Made by a program: the position numbers and the translations under genes. A stretch of DNA of 64,000 nt, taken from Phycisphaerae bacterium (GTDB lineage: Bacteria; Planctomycetota; Phycisphaerae; Tepidisphaerales; Tepidisphaeraceae). The stretch covers positions 1 through 64,000 of the forward strand of contig BPJO01000004.1 of assembly GCA_026004655.1 (NCBI GenBank). Reading direction: 5' to 3'. Positions 9,571 through 19,522 of this stretch are shown piece after piece. The number at the start of each line of letters is the position of its first letter. Positions within the stretch are counted from its first letter, which is position 1. The notes beneath the pieces are model-generated. The model was given only the letters and a program-made list of their open reading frames with translations. It searched no databases and was not told where the DNA came from.

Positions 9571-11217
9571 ATGAAGTCACGAGATCTGCGTTGGATATTC
9601 CTGGCAATCCTTTCGGCTAGTGCGTTGGTGTACTTGGTGGGAAACGCTTCGGTGCAGTTATGGGACCGGGACGAGCCTCGATATGCCCAGACTTCACGTC
9701 AGATGTTGCAATCCGGGGATTGGGTCGTTCCGCGGTTTCTGGACGATATTCGTACTGCCAAACCGATCTTCATCTACTGGTGCCAAGCGTTGTCGATGTC
9801 GGTCTTTGGGGACAACGCTTTTGCGGCCCGATTCCCGTCTACGCTCGCGATGGTCGCGACGTTATCGCTGATGGGTATTGTTATCTGGAAACAGGTCGGT
9901 GCCCATCGTGCCTTGTGGACCGTATTCATCTTCAGTTCATGTGGGTTGACGATCGCGTCAGCCAAGATGGCGTTGACCGACGCGGTCTTGCTGTTTTTTA
10001 GCACGGTCGGTCAGTTGTGCATTTATCGACTTTGGCGACATGGTTTTTCCCTTAACACGGTGCTTATTCTGGGATTGGCGATCGGTTTGGGAGGACTAAC
10101 CAAGGGCCCGGTGGTGTTAGGGGTTCATCTGACGACGGTTTTGGGACTTTGGGGAATTGGGAAAATTTGTCCGACCTCTCGACCGTCTGGTTATGACAAG
10201 ACTCAGTTTCCATTGATCGTACCGATCACAATCGCGGTCGTGTTCATCGTGATTTTTCCATGGATATATCTGATTCAAAGTCGGGCGCCGGAGTTTCTTT
10301 CGACGGCCATCGGGCATGACGTGATCGAACGCGCGAGAACCGGTCATGAAGGACACGCCTGGCCGCCGGGGTATTACACGCTGATGATCTGGCTGACTTT
10401 TTTCCCGTGGTCGTTGTTGATTCCCGCAGCCTTGGTCAATGCATGGAAACAACGGGATCTACCGACGACTCGTTTCGCGTTGGCAGCGATTGTCGGACCT
10501 TGGATCATGTTCGAACTGATTACTGGCAAACTGCCTCATTACGTGTTACCGACTTACCCCGCTTGGGCATATCTGGTGGCTGACATGCTCATCCGCGCAG
10601 CACGGGGGGCGTTTAAAGATCTGCAAAAAAAAGAGTTTCGAATCGCCGTCTGGATTTGGGCAGGATTGGTTAGTGTGTTGGGCGGATTTGCCTGGGCGCT
10701 GGTGGTTGTGGGCGGACAATATGATCCCTGGTTGATTGGGGTTGCGAGCCTGATTTGGCTAATAGCGATCGGGATGGGAATGGGGACCGCTTGGCGGTTC
10801 GCGCAGGGGCGTGTGCTGTCAGCCGCCCGGGTAATGGGAATCGGTATGGGGTTGATGATCGTGGTGAGTTATCCCTTTTTTGTGGGACATTATCAGCCTT
10901 TACAGTTAAGTCTGCAGATCGTGGAAAAAATGCAACAGGCGGGGGCACAACCCGGAGAATCGGGGTACATGATCGACTACAAAGAGCCGAGTCTGGCATT
11001 TCATCAGGGGGGCGGGCTTCGGGAGCAACGAGAAAACAATTACTTGAACGAGTCTTCACCGACCGACTGGCCGAGGTGGATCATTTTGACCGAACGGATT
11101 TGGAAACAAGTCCACGAACCGATCCGACAACAATGGCGGGTGGTCGCGGAAGTCGACGGATGGGCTTACAACGAAGGGGGCAAAAGCAGGATTTTGATCA
11201 TCCGAAGAGTCGATTGA
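9571..11217 (+). CDS. Glycosyltransferase family 39 / ArnT-like membrane protein
   Basis: 548 residues with about ten to twelve membrane helices. The first periplasmic loop has the GT-C signature LWDRDEPRYAQTSRQML; the acidic pair in DRDEPRY is the catalytic or metal site in ArnT and protein mannosyltransferases. Such enzymes move a sugar from a polyprenyl phosphate carrier to lipid A, protein or another acceptor on the outer face of the inner membrane. The C-terminal soluble part (GESGYMIDYKEPSLAFH) fits the family. The acceptor is unknown. Confidence 0.85.
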   Translation: MKSRDLRWIFLAILSASALVYLVGNASVQLWDRDEPRYAQTSRQMLQSGDWVVPRFLDDIRTAKPIFIYWCQALSMSVFGDNAFAARFPSTLAMVATLSLMGIVIWKQVGAHRALWTVFIFSSCGLTIASAKMALTDAVLLFFSTVGQLCIYRLWRHGFSLNTVLILGLAIGLGGLTKGPVVLGVHLTTVLGLWGIGKICPTSRPSGYDKTQFPLIVPITIAVVFIVIFPWIYLIQSRAPEFLSTAIGHDVIERARTGHEGHAWPPGYYTLMIWLTFFPWSLLIPAALVNAWKQRDLPTTRFALAAIVGPWIMFELITGKLPHYVLPTYPAWAYLVADMLIRAARGAFKDLQKKEFRIAVWIWAGLVSVLGGFAWALVVVGGQYDPWLIGVASLIWLIAIGMGMGTAWRFAQGRVLSAARVMGIGMGLMIVVSYPFFVGHYQPLQLSLQIVEKMQQAGAQPGESGYMIDYKEPSLAFHQGGGLREQRENNYLNESSPTDWPRWIILTERIWKQVHEPIRQQWRVVAEVDGWAYNEGGKSRILIIRRVD

Positions 11218-11761
11218 CAAAATGTCGTAGGTAAAGTTCCACGAGATTTGTCAGGAGAATGTTGGGTAAAAAGTGGTAATTTCAGCTTTTTAAAGGGGGG
11301 AATGTTCCTCACAACGATCTTCCTCCGATCGGCAAGCGAGAATAAAAAACTGAAAAAAAAAATAAAAAAGGCGTTCGATGACAATGATTTATCCGTCAGA
11401 TTAATGCACCGGTCCGTATCCCAGGGAATTACGGACCTCAAGCTGATGTGAGATTCACAGACAGGGCAGTAGGGTCTGCTGATTCTGACATTCGGGTGTG
11501 ATATCGGGTGCCCGGGTTGTTGACGGGCATCGGACACGGGATCTATGCGGTCCCTGTCCAGCAAAGCGGACGCAGTGTCCGCGTCGTGCCACGATTAGTT
11601 CGGTCGTTTACCAGGGCGCTCGCAGATTGTTCGCGGTGGTCTGACAACGACACAGCATGTGCCGGGATGATTCCCGGTTCATGTCTGACCGGCAAGCGTT
11701 CAGCCGGATCGTATCGGGAACTGGTCAGTGCTGCTGGCCATCAACAAAGAGGTTTTCCGAG
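11218..11761 (+). other. 544-base stretch without a gene, with several short hairpins; probable long leader
   Basis: No convincing frame is present. It holds an A-rich tract (about 11341-11371) and three perfect short stems: 11411-11418/11430-11437, 11566-11571/11577-11582 and 11662-11667/11672-11677. An AGAGG site precedes the ATG at 11762. It matches no riboswitch I can recognise and may be the promoter and leader of the next gene. Confidence 0.4.
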
Positions 11762-13438
11762 ATGTCTCAGCAAACCAAGCCTCAGACCCGACAAGCTACG
11801 TTTGAACCGTTGGAAGATCGAAAGTTATTCGCCTCCGCTTATGCACTCGGAATCAACGCCAATAAGATCGACAAAAGCACTTATGATTCTGTAGTCCGAA
11901 TGCTTCGGGATACCGGAACCAAGTCTGTCAGGGTTTGGTACGGATTCTCCAGTTACGATACCCGTACCGAGGCCGGAATCTTCAAGTACATCCGAAAGTT
12001 CAAGAATGACGGTTTTGACGTCATGGTTGCGGTTGTTCCGCAAAACGGGATCAATCCTTCGTCGTCGGACAAGGTCAAGGGATTGTTTAACTGGTTAATG
12101 ACCGGTGCTAATCTCAAAAGTTATGTCGATCGTTGGCAAGTCGGGAACGAACCTGACCGAAGTGATTATTGGAAGGGGACGCCCATCAGTTACGTGGAAA
12201 AGCTGTTGAAACCTGCGGCCGAGGTTTTACGGGCTTACGGCGAAAAAGTCGTCTCCGCAGGTCCTAGCTGGAACCCCGAACACGTCAAGCAAATGGTCCA
12301 AGCCGGGATGCTTAATTATGTCGACTACGTCGGTTACCACCCTTACCGAAACACAGTCGAAGATCTCAAGACCCGTATCGCCCAGGTCAAATCCTATGTC
12401 AACGGAAAACCACTGATTGCCAGCGAATGGAACATTCGCGGTCGCGAGTCGTCCAGCAAATCTTACTGGGCCCAAGGTGTGTCCGACTTCTGGCCGATCA
12501 TTCGAGACAACTTCTTTGCCGCCTATTATTACGCCGCGATCGTCTCCGGAACCATGGCCGGTCCTGCAGGACTCATCTACACCAGCGGTTCCCAAAATGA
12601 ACCGTTCTACAGCACCTACAAAACCTTCAAGTCGACTCTAAACGATGGATCGTCCGATCCGGTCGATCCCGACCCGTCGACCGAAAATACCGCATCGTCT
12701 CTACCATCCGTTTCAGCAATACAGCTCTGGGATTCGAGTTCCGACAAAGTCCTGTATTCCTCGATCACTGACGGAATGACCATCGACCTGGCCAAACTCT
12801 CCAGTAACCAGCTGGGATTCACAGCCCTGACTTCCAGCGGCACTAAGAGCGTTCGTTTTACCCGCGACGGATCTACCCGTGTCGAAGGCATCTCGCCTTT
12901 CTCCATGTACGGAGATCAAAACAACGGAAAAGATATTCTCGGCCGAACTTTTACCACCGGAAAGTTCACTTTCAGCGTCCAAGCCTTTTCCGGGAGTAAT
13001 GCTACGGGAACAGCGAGTACCCAACGTAGTTTCACCATCAACTTCATCAATTCGATATCGAATACCCCCAGCAACGCTACCATCGCCCCGTCCGTTAGCG
13101 GTTTTACCATCGTGGACGGTAAAACCGGTATTGCCCTGGCGGGACTCAGTAACCTCACCGGTTCCACCACGATCAAACTGTCGAGCCTACCGACCCGCAA
13201 TATCCAGATCCTCGCCATCGCCAATGGGTCCACTGAGAGCGTCAAAATCGGCTGGACCGGTCGAGCGACTCGTATCGAGAATGCCGCACCCTATGAAGTG
13301 TTTGCCAACAGTAACGGCACAGCCACGCCTTGGTATGCTGTTGCAGGCACGTATACCCTCAGCGCAACACCTTATTCTCAGGACAAAGCTTCCGGGACAA
13401 CCGGTTCAACCAAGACCATTCAAATCAGGTTCGTGTGA
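11762..13438 (+). CDS. Secreted glycoside-hydrolase-like protein with LEPR-type planctomycete export motif
   Basis: 558 residues from the ATG at 11762, which has an AGAGG site; upstream starts in this frame lack one. The N-terminus reads FEPLEDRKLFAS, a LEPR-like motif of exported planctomycete proteins. Residues about 25-300 look like a clan-A TIM barrel: WQVGNEPD holds a candidate acid/base Glu130, and LIASEWNIRG a candidate nucleophile Glu222, as in GH39/GH5 relatives. A Pro/Asp-rich linker and two related beta-sandwich-like segments (about 313-418 and 430-558) follow. The substrate cannot be read; a polysaccharide-degrading role is inferred. Confidence 0.75.
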   Translation: MSQQTKPQTRQATFEPLEDRKLFASAYALGINANKIDKSTYDSVVRMLRDTGTKSVRVWYGFSSYDTRTEAGIFKYIRKFKNDGFDVMVAVVPQNGINPSSSDKVKGLFNWLMTGANLKSYVDRWQVGNEPDRSDYWKGTPISYVEKLLKPAAEVLRAYGEKVVSAGPSWNPEHVKQMVQAGMLNYVDYVGYHPYRNTVEDLKTRIAQVKSYVNGKPLIASEWNIRGRESSSKSYWAQGVSDFWPIIRDNFFAAYYYAAIVSGTMAGPAGLIYTSGSQNEPFYSTYKTFKSTLNDGSSDPVDPDPSTENTASSLPSVSAIQLWDSSSDKVLYSSITDGMTIDLAKLSSNQLGFTALTSSGTKSVRFTRDGSTRVEGISPFSMYGDQNNGKDILGRTFTTGKFTFSVQAFSGSNATGTASTQRSFTINFINSISNTPSNATIAPSVSGFTIVDGKTGIALAGLSNLTGSTTIKLSSLPTRNIQILAIANGSTESVKIGWTGRATRIENAAPYEVFANSNGTATPWYAVAGTYTLSATPYSQDKASGTTGSTKTIQIRFV

Positions 13439-13505
13439 AAATACGTCACACCACTGATGTACACACCCTTGCCACGACTATCTGCGGATCTGGGCAAGTG
13501 AACGA

Positions 13506-16034
13506 TCAGCGGTTCAACGGCATCACGTGGGGTTCAATCCTGTACTTTCCGTTCCGTTCCATGACTACCGTGATGGCTCCATTCTCGTGAGTACGAAAAA
13601 TCGGCACGGATCCGACCAATCGGTCAAACGTCCGCTGCTTGCCGCTGAGCGTCCGATCGTTCGAAGCCAGGATCTGTTTTGCATTGACCGTCTCCAGAAA
13701 CTGTTTTGTCTCGGATTCCGCACTTCCGTGATGCGGTGCGATCAGTAGATCCGCACGAATCTGTTCAGGAAAGCGCATCAGTGCCCGCATGGCCTGATTC
13801 TCGATATCCCCCGTGAAAAGAACGCGATTTCCTGAATGATGAAGCATCAATACCAGAGAATGATCGTTGGAAGACATGGTTCGATCCCAGCCGCCTGGCC
13901 ACAACACTTCGAGCAAGGTGTCGGTCCCCAGACGGATCATATGCCCCGGTCGAATCGGTGTCGGAGGACACTCTTGACGGTCCAACTGCGCAAGGGTCTC
14001 GACCAGCATCGGATTATCTGTCGCGGTTTGGACAAAACCCTGTGGAACCAGGACTTCCCGAGCGCCATAGGCTTCCACAAGCTCGGCCACCGCACTGAAA
14101 TGGTCGCTGTTGGCGTGGCTGACCAAGATAGTGTCGATCCGAGTGATCCCCCGATGTCTCAAAAACGGTGCGATCGCTCGGCGTACCGGGTCCGCCAATG
14201 AAATCGAACCGGCATCGATCAGGACGATCCGTCCAGAAGGGGACTCGATCACAGCGCACTGTCCGGCACCGACCGCAAGAAGGGTGATCCGTAGTTCGGA
14301 GGTCGATTGGGTTCGTGTAATTCCTGTCTGATACGGAAATGCGACCATCAACAGTGCGGAAAAGACGAAAGAGGATCGACAAATCAGCCGAATCCCCGGA
14401 CCTGTCCATGGGATGACTGACAAGATCAGGGTCAGGTAAAACAACAAGATGACCCATCCCGCAGGTGCCGGAAGCGGGACATCCCCGTAAGGCAATCGGT
14501 CCAACCAGTCTACACTTTGACGCATCAACCATGTAGGGAATTGTGACATATCCGCCCAAACCCCCGACATGTCGGGAAATATCATCGTCAAGAGAATTTT
14601 GATCACCCCGCCCAGCAACGCCAGGAAAACGATCGGGGCGATCAGAATACTTCCCACAACCGCCCAAGGATTCAGTTGAGAAAAATGAAATGCGATCGTC
14701 GGCATGCTCACCAGCCAAGCCACCAATCCGGCTGACACCACCAGGAGCAGACGTGAATCAATGTAACCGGCTGTCCTCAACACCCAACCGACCGGAACCG
14801 GCTCGGCCTGGTCGCGTTGATGAAACCCTAGACACTTTGCCACCGGACCAGTCAGTAAAATCAATCCCAGAACCGTCCCGAAAGAGAGTTGGAAACCGGG
14901 ATTCATCAGATCCATTGGTTGGTAAAACAGCATGACCAACACCACTGCCGCAAGCAGATGGAGAGGGTCAGGACTTCGACGCGATAAAATCGCCAGACCT
15001 GCCGCCAACCACAACAGCACCGAACGAACCACTGGAGGCGAAGGTAATGCCGCTATCCCGTACAACACCACCACTCCCAGCGCAACCCCCCAAGCCAGAC
15101 GTGGAGATGACCTCAACAACCGGATGACTACGAAAACCACCCCGCCGATCACCGCAATGTGCATTCCGCTGATCGCCAGGTGATGGCTCGTTCCTGTGCG
15201 TCTGAACTGTTCTTGAATATCCCTAAGTTCTGGGTCGGTGTCCCCCAACACCAAAGCCTGAAGAAGCGCATGATCCAGAGACTGATCGGGTTTAAACCCT
15301 TCCGCCAAGGCATCGCGGGTTTTTTCTCGCCAACAATCGATCCATGAAGGTCCCGATTCGTCAACGATGACCACATTCGTGGCATGGGGAACGTGAAAGC
15401 TGCTCAGTATCCTCTGGTGACGATAATACGCCGACCAGTCGAATTGTCCCGGGTTCATCGAAGGTGCGGGACGATCGATCATTCCCCAAGCACGAATCGT
15501 TTGACCCAACCGAAGTCGAGGATGAGGTTCGGACATCTGTACCAGAATGTCACCACAGGCTGCTTCCCATCCTTTCCAGGTCAATACCCTCGTCACCCGG
15601 GCAATCATCACCTGCTTGGCAGGCATCGGATGAGCCTGCCCGAATGTCGGTGCGTAAATCCTAGGCGGGTTCATGAGTTTCAATTCCAATTGAGCCAAAC
15701 GCCGCGTCTCGGTCGTGAAGTGACCGATCTGCCCCACAGGGTATCGACGTAACCCCAGGTCGATTAGACAAACCCCCAGACTTGCCCAACCTACGAGAAT
15801 CAAAATTGTGGTCAAAAGTGGATTTTGAGCAGATCTTCTCCACGCAACTATCAGACAGATGCTGATCACCCCCAGGGCGATCTCAACCGGGATCATCGCC
15901 CAATAACCGCCGGTGATCCCCATCATCACCGCAACTGCCACCCCTATCAACGGTCTAGCCGATATCCCGACCAACGTTTGATGCCCAGGACGAGGTCCCG
16001 AAATCGCCCCGGCATTGTCCCCGTTCACTGACAT
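13506..16034 (-). CDS. comEC: ComEC/Rec2-family DNA uptake channel with metallo-beta-lactamase domain
   Basis: About 842 residues. An N-terminal membrane segment (RPLIGVAVAVMMGITGGY) and OB-like region lead to the competence domain with GTSHHLAISGMHIAVIGG (about residue 281) and many helices. The C-terminal metallo-beta-lactamase fold has DAGSI, VSHANSDHFSAV (about 640) and IAPHHGSAES. ComEC carries single-stranded DNA across the inner membrane during transformation, and the C-terminal domain is thought to degrade the other strand. The frame opens upstream with a TTG at 16142 beside the terminator at 16141-16175; I prefer the ATG at 16034, though its ribosome site is weak. Confidence 0.88.
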   Translation of the reverse strand: MSVNGDNAGAISGPRPGHQTLVGISARPLIGVAVAVMMGITGGYWAMIPVEIALGVISICLIVAWRRSAQNPLLTTILILVGWASLGVCLIDLGLRRYPVGQIGHFTTETRRLAQLELKLMNPPRIYAPTFGQAHPMPAKQVMIARVTRVLTWKGWEAACGDILVQMSEPHPRLRLGQTIRAWGMIDRPAPSMNPGQFDWSAYYRHQRILSSFHVPHATNVVIVDESGPSWIDCWREKTRDALAEGFKPDQSLDHALLQALVLGDTDPELRDIQEQFRRTGTSHHLAISGMHIAVIGGVVFVVIRLLRSSPRLAWGVALGVVVLYGIAALPSPPVVRSVLLWLAAGLAILSRRSPDPLHLLAAVVLVMLFYQPMDLMNPGFQLSFGTVLGLILLTGPVAKCLGFHQRDQAEPVPVGWVLRTAGYIDSRLLLVVSAGLVAWLVSMPTIAFHFSQLNPWAVVGSILIAPIVFLALLGGVIKILLTMIFPDMSGVWADMSQFPTWLMRQSVDWLDRLPYGDVPLPAPAGWVILLFYLTLILSVIPWTGPGIRLICRSSFVFSALLMVAFPYQTGITRTQSTSELRITLLAVGAGQCAVIESPSGRIVLIDAGSISLADPVRRAIAPFLRHRGITRIDTILVSHANSDHFSAVAELVEAYGAREVLVPQGFVQTATDNPMLVETLAQLDRQECPPTPIRPGHMIRLGTDTLLEVLWPGGWDRTMSSNDHSLVLMLHHSGNRVLFTGDIENQAMRALMRFPEQIRADLLIAPHHGSAESETKQFLETVNAKQILASNDRTLSGKQRTFDRLVGSVPIFRTHENGAITVVMERNGKYRIEPHVMPLNR

Positions 16035-16140
16035 GTCAGTGACGTTGCAATATATCGTCCGAAAGAATCCGTTCAGAAAGTATCGCAATTTTTCGACAAC
16101 CGAGCGTCGATCTGATTCACAGGACTTTTGTCCAGAAATC

Positions 16141-16175
16141 AAAAAAAACCCGGCGAGCGGGGAAGGTCTCGCCGG
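16141..16175 (-). terminator. Intrinsic terminator downstream of the mutarotase-like gene
   Basis: CCCGGCGAG at 16148-16156 pairs perfectly with CTCGCCGGG at 16167-16175. On the minus strand the stem is followed by a T run (A7 at 16141-16147). It ends transcription from the gene at 16356-17252 and separates it from comEC. Confidence 0.85.
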
Positions 16176-16355
16176 GCTCAGGGGGGTAGGGGAATCGGAA
16201 AAGACGGTTCGAGAAAACTTTCAAGATCCGCCGGATATTTTTGTCACTCTCAAAGACGCCTTAGACGGATCTACATAACGACACTTCGAAAACATTTTAG
16301 ACAATAGTTATACGCACCAGGTCAGCGGGTGGTTTTTAAAACCATTTTCAGCAAA

Positions 16356-17252
16356 TCAGCAAACCCCTGTTCCATCGGGGTCGGGGCAAATCGACTGTAT
16401 TTGCAAACGAATTTGCCAACTGACACGTCCCGAGGCGGGAAGGACAGCCGACGAGGAATCATGAATGGCCTGCACGAGCTGATCCGACCTTCCGGTCGCA
16501 GGGGCTAGGGTCAGGCTTTTCGGTCCGTCAGAGGTTCCGGTATTGATCGCAAGACGCCAAAAAGCATTGACCCCGGTATCGGAGTTGAAGTCTATTTTCA
16601 GCAACCGTTTACGTTCGGGGTAGCGGATTAAAACCGGTTGGTTGATGGGGTCCTGAAAGTGAACAGACCATGCCCTTCCGGAAGGGAGTTTGTTTACATC
16701 GTCGAATTGATAATCTGGATCGAGTTGTGGCCAAGTCAGATCATTTTGGAGCACTCCATTTTTTGGCGAATCGATTTGGATGGACGATTGGACGGACAAC
16801 GGGATCAGAGGTGTCCATAGGAATGGGAAATCAAAAGGGGACAGATTGATCAGGGTATACTCGGCCTGTATCGTTGGACCTTGAAGGAAAAGTTTACGGG
16901 TCAGACGATATCCGAACCTCAACCCTTGCCAGACGTTTGTAATTCCATCCCGTGTGGGGACGCAGGTGGTTGGGAGTGCCCATAACTCGCCGTGGTCGGG
17001 GATCGGGATGTCTTGGTAGGGATAGGACGGGTAAGATCCGGGTGAAAGAGAGGGGAAACACTCGTCCCACCCGGCCGGCCAGGTGTCGGCATAGGGACAA
17101 TCATAAGGACATCGGGTGGGTAATTCGATCGGAAGGGTCGTTAACAGCTCATATCCGTCGGTTTTGTCCTTGATGGACGAGACTTTTCCCCCGTACTGGG
17201 GCCAAACCTCCAGTCGAAAGTATTCATTTTCGAGAGTGAGCGGTTGTGACAT
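16356..17252 (-). CDS. Aldose-1-epimerase / galactose-mutarotase-like protein
   Basis: 298 residues. The start (LENEYFRLEVWPQYGGKVSSIKDK) and beta-rich body with GWDECFPSL, HGELWALP and later FPFLWTPLIPL match the galactose-mutarotase-like beta-supersandwich. Members interconvert sugar anomers or serve as binding domains. Whether it acts on a free sugar is unknown. It has no signal peptide, so it should be cytoplasmic, and it is a single gene with its own terminator. Confidence 0.65.
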   Translation of the reverse strand: MSQPLTLENEYFRLEVWPQYGGKVSSIKDKTDGYELLTTLPIELPTRCPYDCPYADTWPAGWDECFPSLSPGSYPSYPYQDIPIPDHGELWALPTTCVPTRDGITNVWQGLRFGYRLTRKLFLQGPTIQAEYTLINLSPFDFPFLWTPLIPLSVQSSIQIDSPKNGVLQNDLTWPQLDPDYQFDDVNKLPSGRAWSVHFQDPINQPVLIRYPERKRLLKIDFNSDTGVNAFWRLAINTGTSDGPKSLTLAPATGRSDQLVQAIHDSSSAVLPASGRVSWQIRLQIQSICPDPDGTGVC

Positions 17253-17388
17253 GGTATCAGGAGTTTATCGCGCCGGTTTTTAACAACGAATGAGAAAAAT
17301 AGAAAAGATTGGCCGGTCGGCTTGGTATTTCTCAAGTTTGAATATACATTAATACAGGGCCATCCCGGCTTCCTGTCCGCCAAGTTGG

Positions 17389-18201
17389 GTGTTGACGCCA
17401 GTGTCCAGTGAAGCGAGCTACAACCCGTCGTCTCAGACCGGTTCGTCGAATCGATCTCGGACCTTTTTCGTGCGTGGATTGCAGGCGCTGTTGCCGACCC
17501 TGGTTACCGTGTCTCTGATCTTGTGGGTTTGGGATTTGCTCTGGCAGCAACTGGGCAGACACATGATCTGGGTGATCCAGCAGGTGCAGTTCCAGCTCGA
17601 CGGGGAAGAGGCTCAGTGGTCCAAGATCAATCGGATGTGGACAACGACATCCGGCGAACCAACCTGGTGGTCGCAAGTGCTGGGGGTTTGCCTGTCGTTG
17701 TTGTTGATTTATATTGTGGGTCTGTTGGTCGGAAATCTGATCGGTCGGACGTTCTGGAAGCTAGGAGAATCCTTGGCGATGAAAGTTCCGGTCGTCCGCG
17801 CGATTTATCCACCGGTCAAACAGGTGACCGATTTTCTGCTTCAAGAACGGGGAAGCGGAACGTTCGAGAACAGCCGGGTTGTGGCTTGTCGTCCGCATGC
17901 GAACCAGATCTGGTCGATCGGTTTGGTCACCGGTCCGGGACTTCGATCCCTGGCCCACGTAACCAATCAGGAGATGGTGACGGTGTTTATTCCGAGCAGC
18001 CCGACGGCCTTTAGCGGGTATGTCATGATGGTGCCCCGGTCGGAAGTCGTCGAACTGCCTCTGAAAGTCGAAGAGGCGATGAGATTGCTGATTTCGGGCG
18101 GCGTGTTGTCCGTAGAACGCCCCAAACAAGAGTCGGACAACCCCCAACCCATCATTCCGGTCGAAGTGACCAAAGAAGAACCGTCCGGTACGCAGCGTTA
18201 A
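17389..18201 (+). CDS. DUF502-family membrane protein
   Basis: 270 residues, probably from a GTG at 17389 (a TTG is the next codon). A hydrophobic segment (LQALLPTLVTVSLILWVWDLL), a second one (VCLSLLLIYIVGLLVGNLIG) and the conserved stretch PVVRAIYPPVKQVTDFLL, later TVFIPSSPTAFSGYVMMVPR, define DUF502. The function is unknown in the family. It lies 73 bases upstream of hpf on the same strand and could be co-transcribed. Confidence 0.85.
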   Translation: MLTPVSSEASYNPSSQTGSSNRSRTFFVRGLQALLPTLVTVSLILWVWDLLWQQLGRHMIWVIQQVQFQLDGEEAQWSKINRMWTTTSGEPTWWSQVLGVCLSLLLIYIVGLLVGNLIGRTFWKLGESLAMKVPVVRAIYPPVKQVTDFLLQERGSGTFENSRVVACRPHANQIWSIGLVTGPGLRSLAHVTNQEMVTVFIPSSPTAFSGYVMMVPRSEVVELPLKVEEAMRLLISGGVLSVERPKQESDNPQPIIPVEVTKEEPSGTQR

Positions 18202-18212
18202 AACCACCGGAA

Positions 18213-18240
18213 GTGACGTTTATGACGCGAACGCTACAAT
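18213..18240 (+). promoter_or_regulatory. Possible sigma-70 type promoter before hpf
   Basis: GTGACG at 18213-18218 and TACAAT at 18235-18240 are separated by 16 bases, about 35 bases before the hpf start. The -10 element is good and the -35 is 4 of 6. Confidence 0.35.
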
Positions 18241-18274
18241 AAAGATGGTTTGACCAGAAACGAAGGAGCTAACT

Positions 18275-18604
18275 GTGAATGTCGTTGTAACAGGTCGTCA
18301 TATCGAAGTAACCCCGGCCATGAAAGCCCACGCCGAGCAAAAGGCGATGAAGCTTCTAAAGTATTTTGACCGGATTCAGGAAATCGAGGTGATCTTCGAT
18401 AACGGTAAGGACAATATGACGGTCGAAATACTGGTCAACGCAGAACACAAAAGAGAGTTTGTCGCGCATCATACCGATCCAGATGCTTACGCGTGTGTCG
18501 ACGGGTGTGTGGACAAGCTCGAACGACAGTTGAGTGAACATAAGAAAAAATTGCGCAACCGGAAACATCCTGAAGACGGGGCAACCATCCGACACCAGGG
18601 ATAA
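18275..18604 (+). CDS. hpf: Ribosome hibernation-promoting factor (HPF/RaiA family)
   Basis: 109 residues from a GTG with an AAGGAG site about eight bases upstream. The sequence VVTGRHIEVTPAMKAHAEQKAMKLLKYF then VEVIF-like strands, VNAEHKREFVAHH and DPDAYACVDGCVDKLERQL is the short ribosome-binding domain of HPF/YfiA, which sits in the decoding channel of the 30S subunit in starved cells. It lacks the long-form C-terminal dimerisation domain. It heads the ptsN-ptsH-ptsI-rne run, as hpf-ptsN lie together in proteobacterial rpoN clusters. Confidence 0.93.
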   Translation: MNVVVTGRHIEVTPAMKAHAEQKAMKLLKYFDRIQEIEVIFDNGKDNMTVEILVNAEHKREFVAHHTDPDAYACVDGCVDKLERQLSEHKKKLRNRKHPEDGATIRHQG

Positions 18605-18621
18605 GAAACGGATTATCGAGT

Positions 18622-19086
18622 ATGAAACTAAGGGAGTTTATTGTCACGGAAGCTATTATCGCAAACCTCCAAGCCACCACTCGGGACGCAGCACTACGGG
18701 AGCTTGTTTCATCCTTGTGCGACGTCGGGGCGGTGGACGTATCGTCTTGTGACGATATCGTTACATCATTGATTAAACGCGAGAAAAATGGTTCAACCGG
18801 ATTCGGCAAAGGGGTGGCTGTGCCACACGTCAAACACCCCTCGGTCAAGAAAATGGTCGCTACCGTAGGTCGGAGTGTGCAAGGGATCGATTTTGCTGCC
18901 CTGGACAGCCAACCGGTATATTCCATTTTTTTGCTGCTGAGTCCGGAAAATCAACCCCAACAGCACCTGCAGGCAATGAATATCATTTTCAGTAACCTGC
19001 AAAAGGATATGTTCCGTAAATTTTTGCGACAAAGTGACACTCGACAAAAGATCGTTGAACTGTTAGACGAGGCCGACGGGAAATAA
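18622..19086 (+). CDS. ptsN: PTS IIA-like nitrogen-regulatory protein
   Basis: 154 residues of the mannitol/fructose IIA fold. The phosphorylatable histidine is His69 in GVAVPHVKHPSVKK, followed by FLLLSPENQPQQHLQAM, a family hallmark. It takes phosphate from HPr. No EIIB or EIIC gene is adjacent, so a regulatory role like that of EIIA-Ntr is likely. It starts 17 bases after hpf. Confidence 0.9.
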   Translation: MKLREFIVTEAIIANLQATTRDAALRELVSSLCDVGAVDVSSCDDIVTSLIKREKNGSTGFGKGVAVPHVKHPSVKKMVATVGRSVQGIDFAALDSQPVYSIFLLLSPENQPQQHLQAMNIIFSNLQKDMFRKFLRQSDTRQKIVELLDEADGK

Positions 19087-19165
19087 ACCCGTCGATCGCA
19101 AAGTCCCGCGCGAGAGTTCAGACCCCTAAAATGATTGAAACAGGCCCGGAAAAAGAAGTATTACC

Positions 19166-19447
19166 ATGACCGCCATCAGCCGTGAAGTCGTTATTTCCAA
19201 TACCCTTGGCTTGCATGCCAGGCCGGCGATGCAGTTCGTGGACCTGGCCAATCAGTTTGCCGCCACCATCACCGTTCATAAGGATGGTCCGGAATCTTGC
19301 AGTGTGGACGGTAAAAGCGTCATGCAAATGATCACTCTTGAAGCAACTCAAGGAACCCCCCTTCGGATCGAAGCCGAAGGTGAAGATGCGGAGCAGGCCG
19401 TCGAACAATTGGCCAAACTAGTCGAAGACAAGTTCGGTGAAGAATAG
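19166..19447 (+). CDS. ptsH: Phosphocarrier protein HPr
   Basis: 93 residues. The active histidine is His17 in NTLGLHARPAMQF, and the regulatory-serine region is Ser51 in DGKSVMQMI, so HPr kinase control is possible. HPr relays phosphate from Enzyme I to IIA proteins. It lies between ptsN and ptsI in the same direction, forming a complete phosphorelay with them. Confidence 0.95.
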   Translation: MTAISREVVISNTLGLHARPAMQFVDLANQFAATITVHKDGPESCSVDGKSVMQMITLEATQGTPLRIEAEGEDAEQAVEQLAKLVEDKFGEE

Positions 19448-19522
19448 TTGAGGAGTGACAGGTAGTACGGAAAAGGGTTTAAACCAAGGTATCCCCGACC
19501 GCTGAATCCTGTCGCATTTGAC

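Noticed and set aside
14014-14718. 234-residue minus-strand frame inside comEC
   Set aside because: Same-strand shadow in another frame; comEC is continuous through it.
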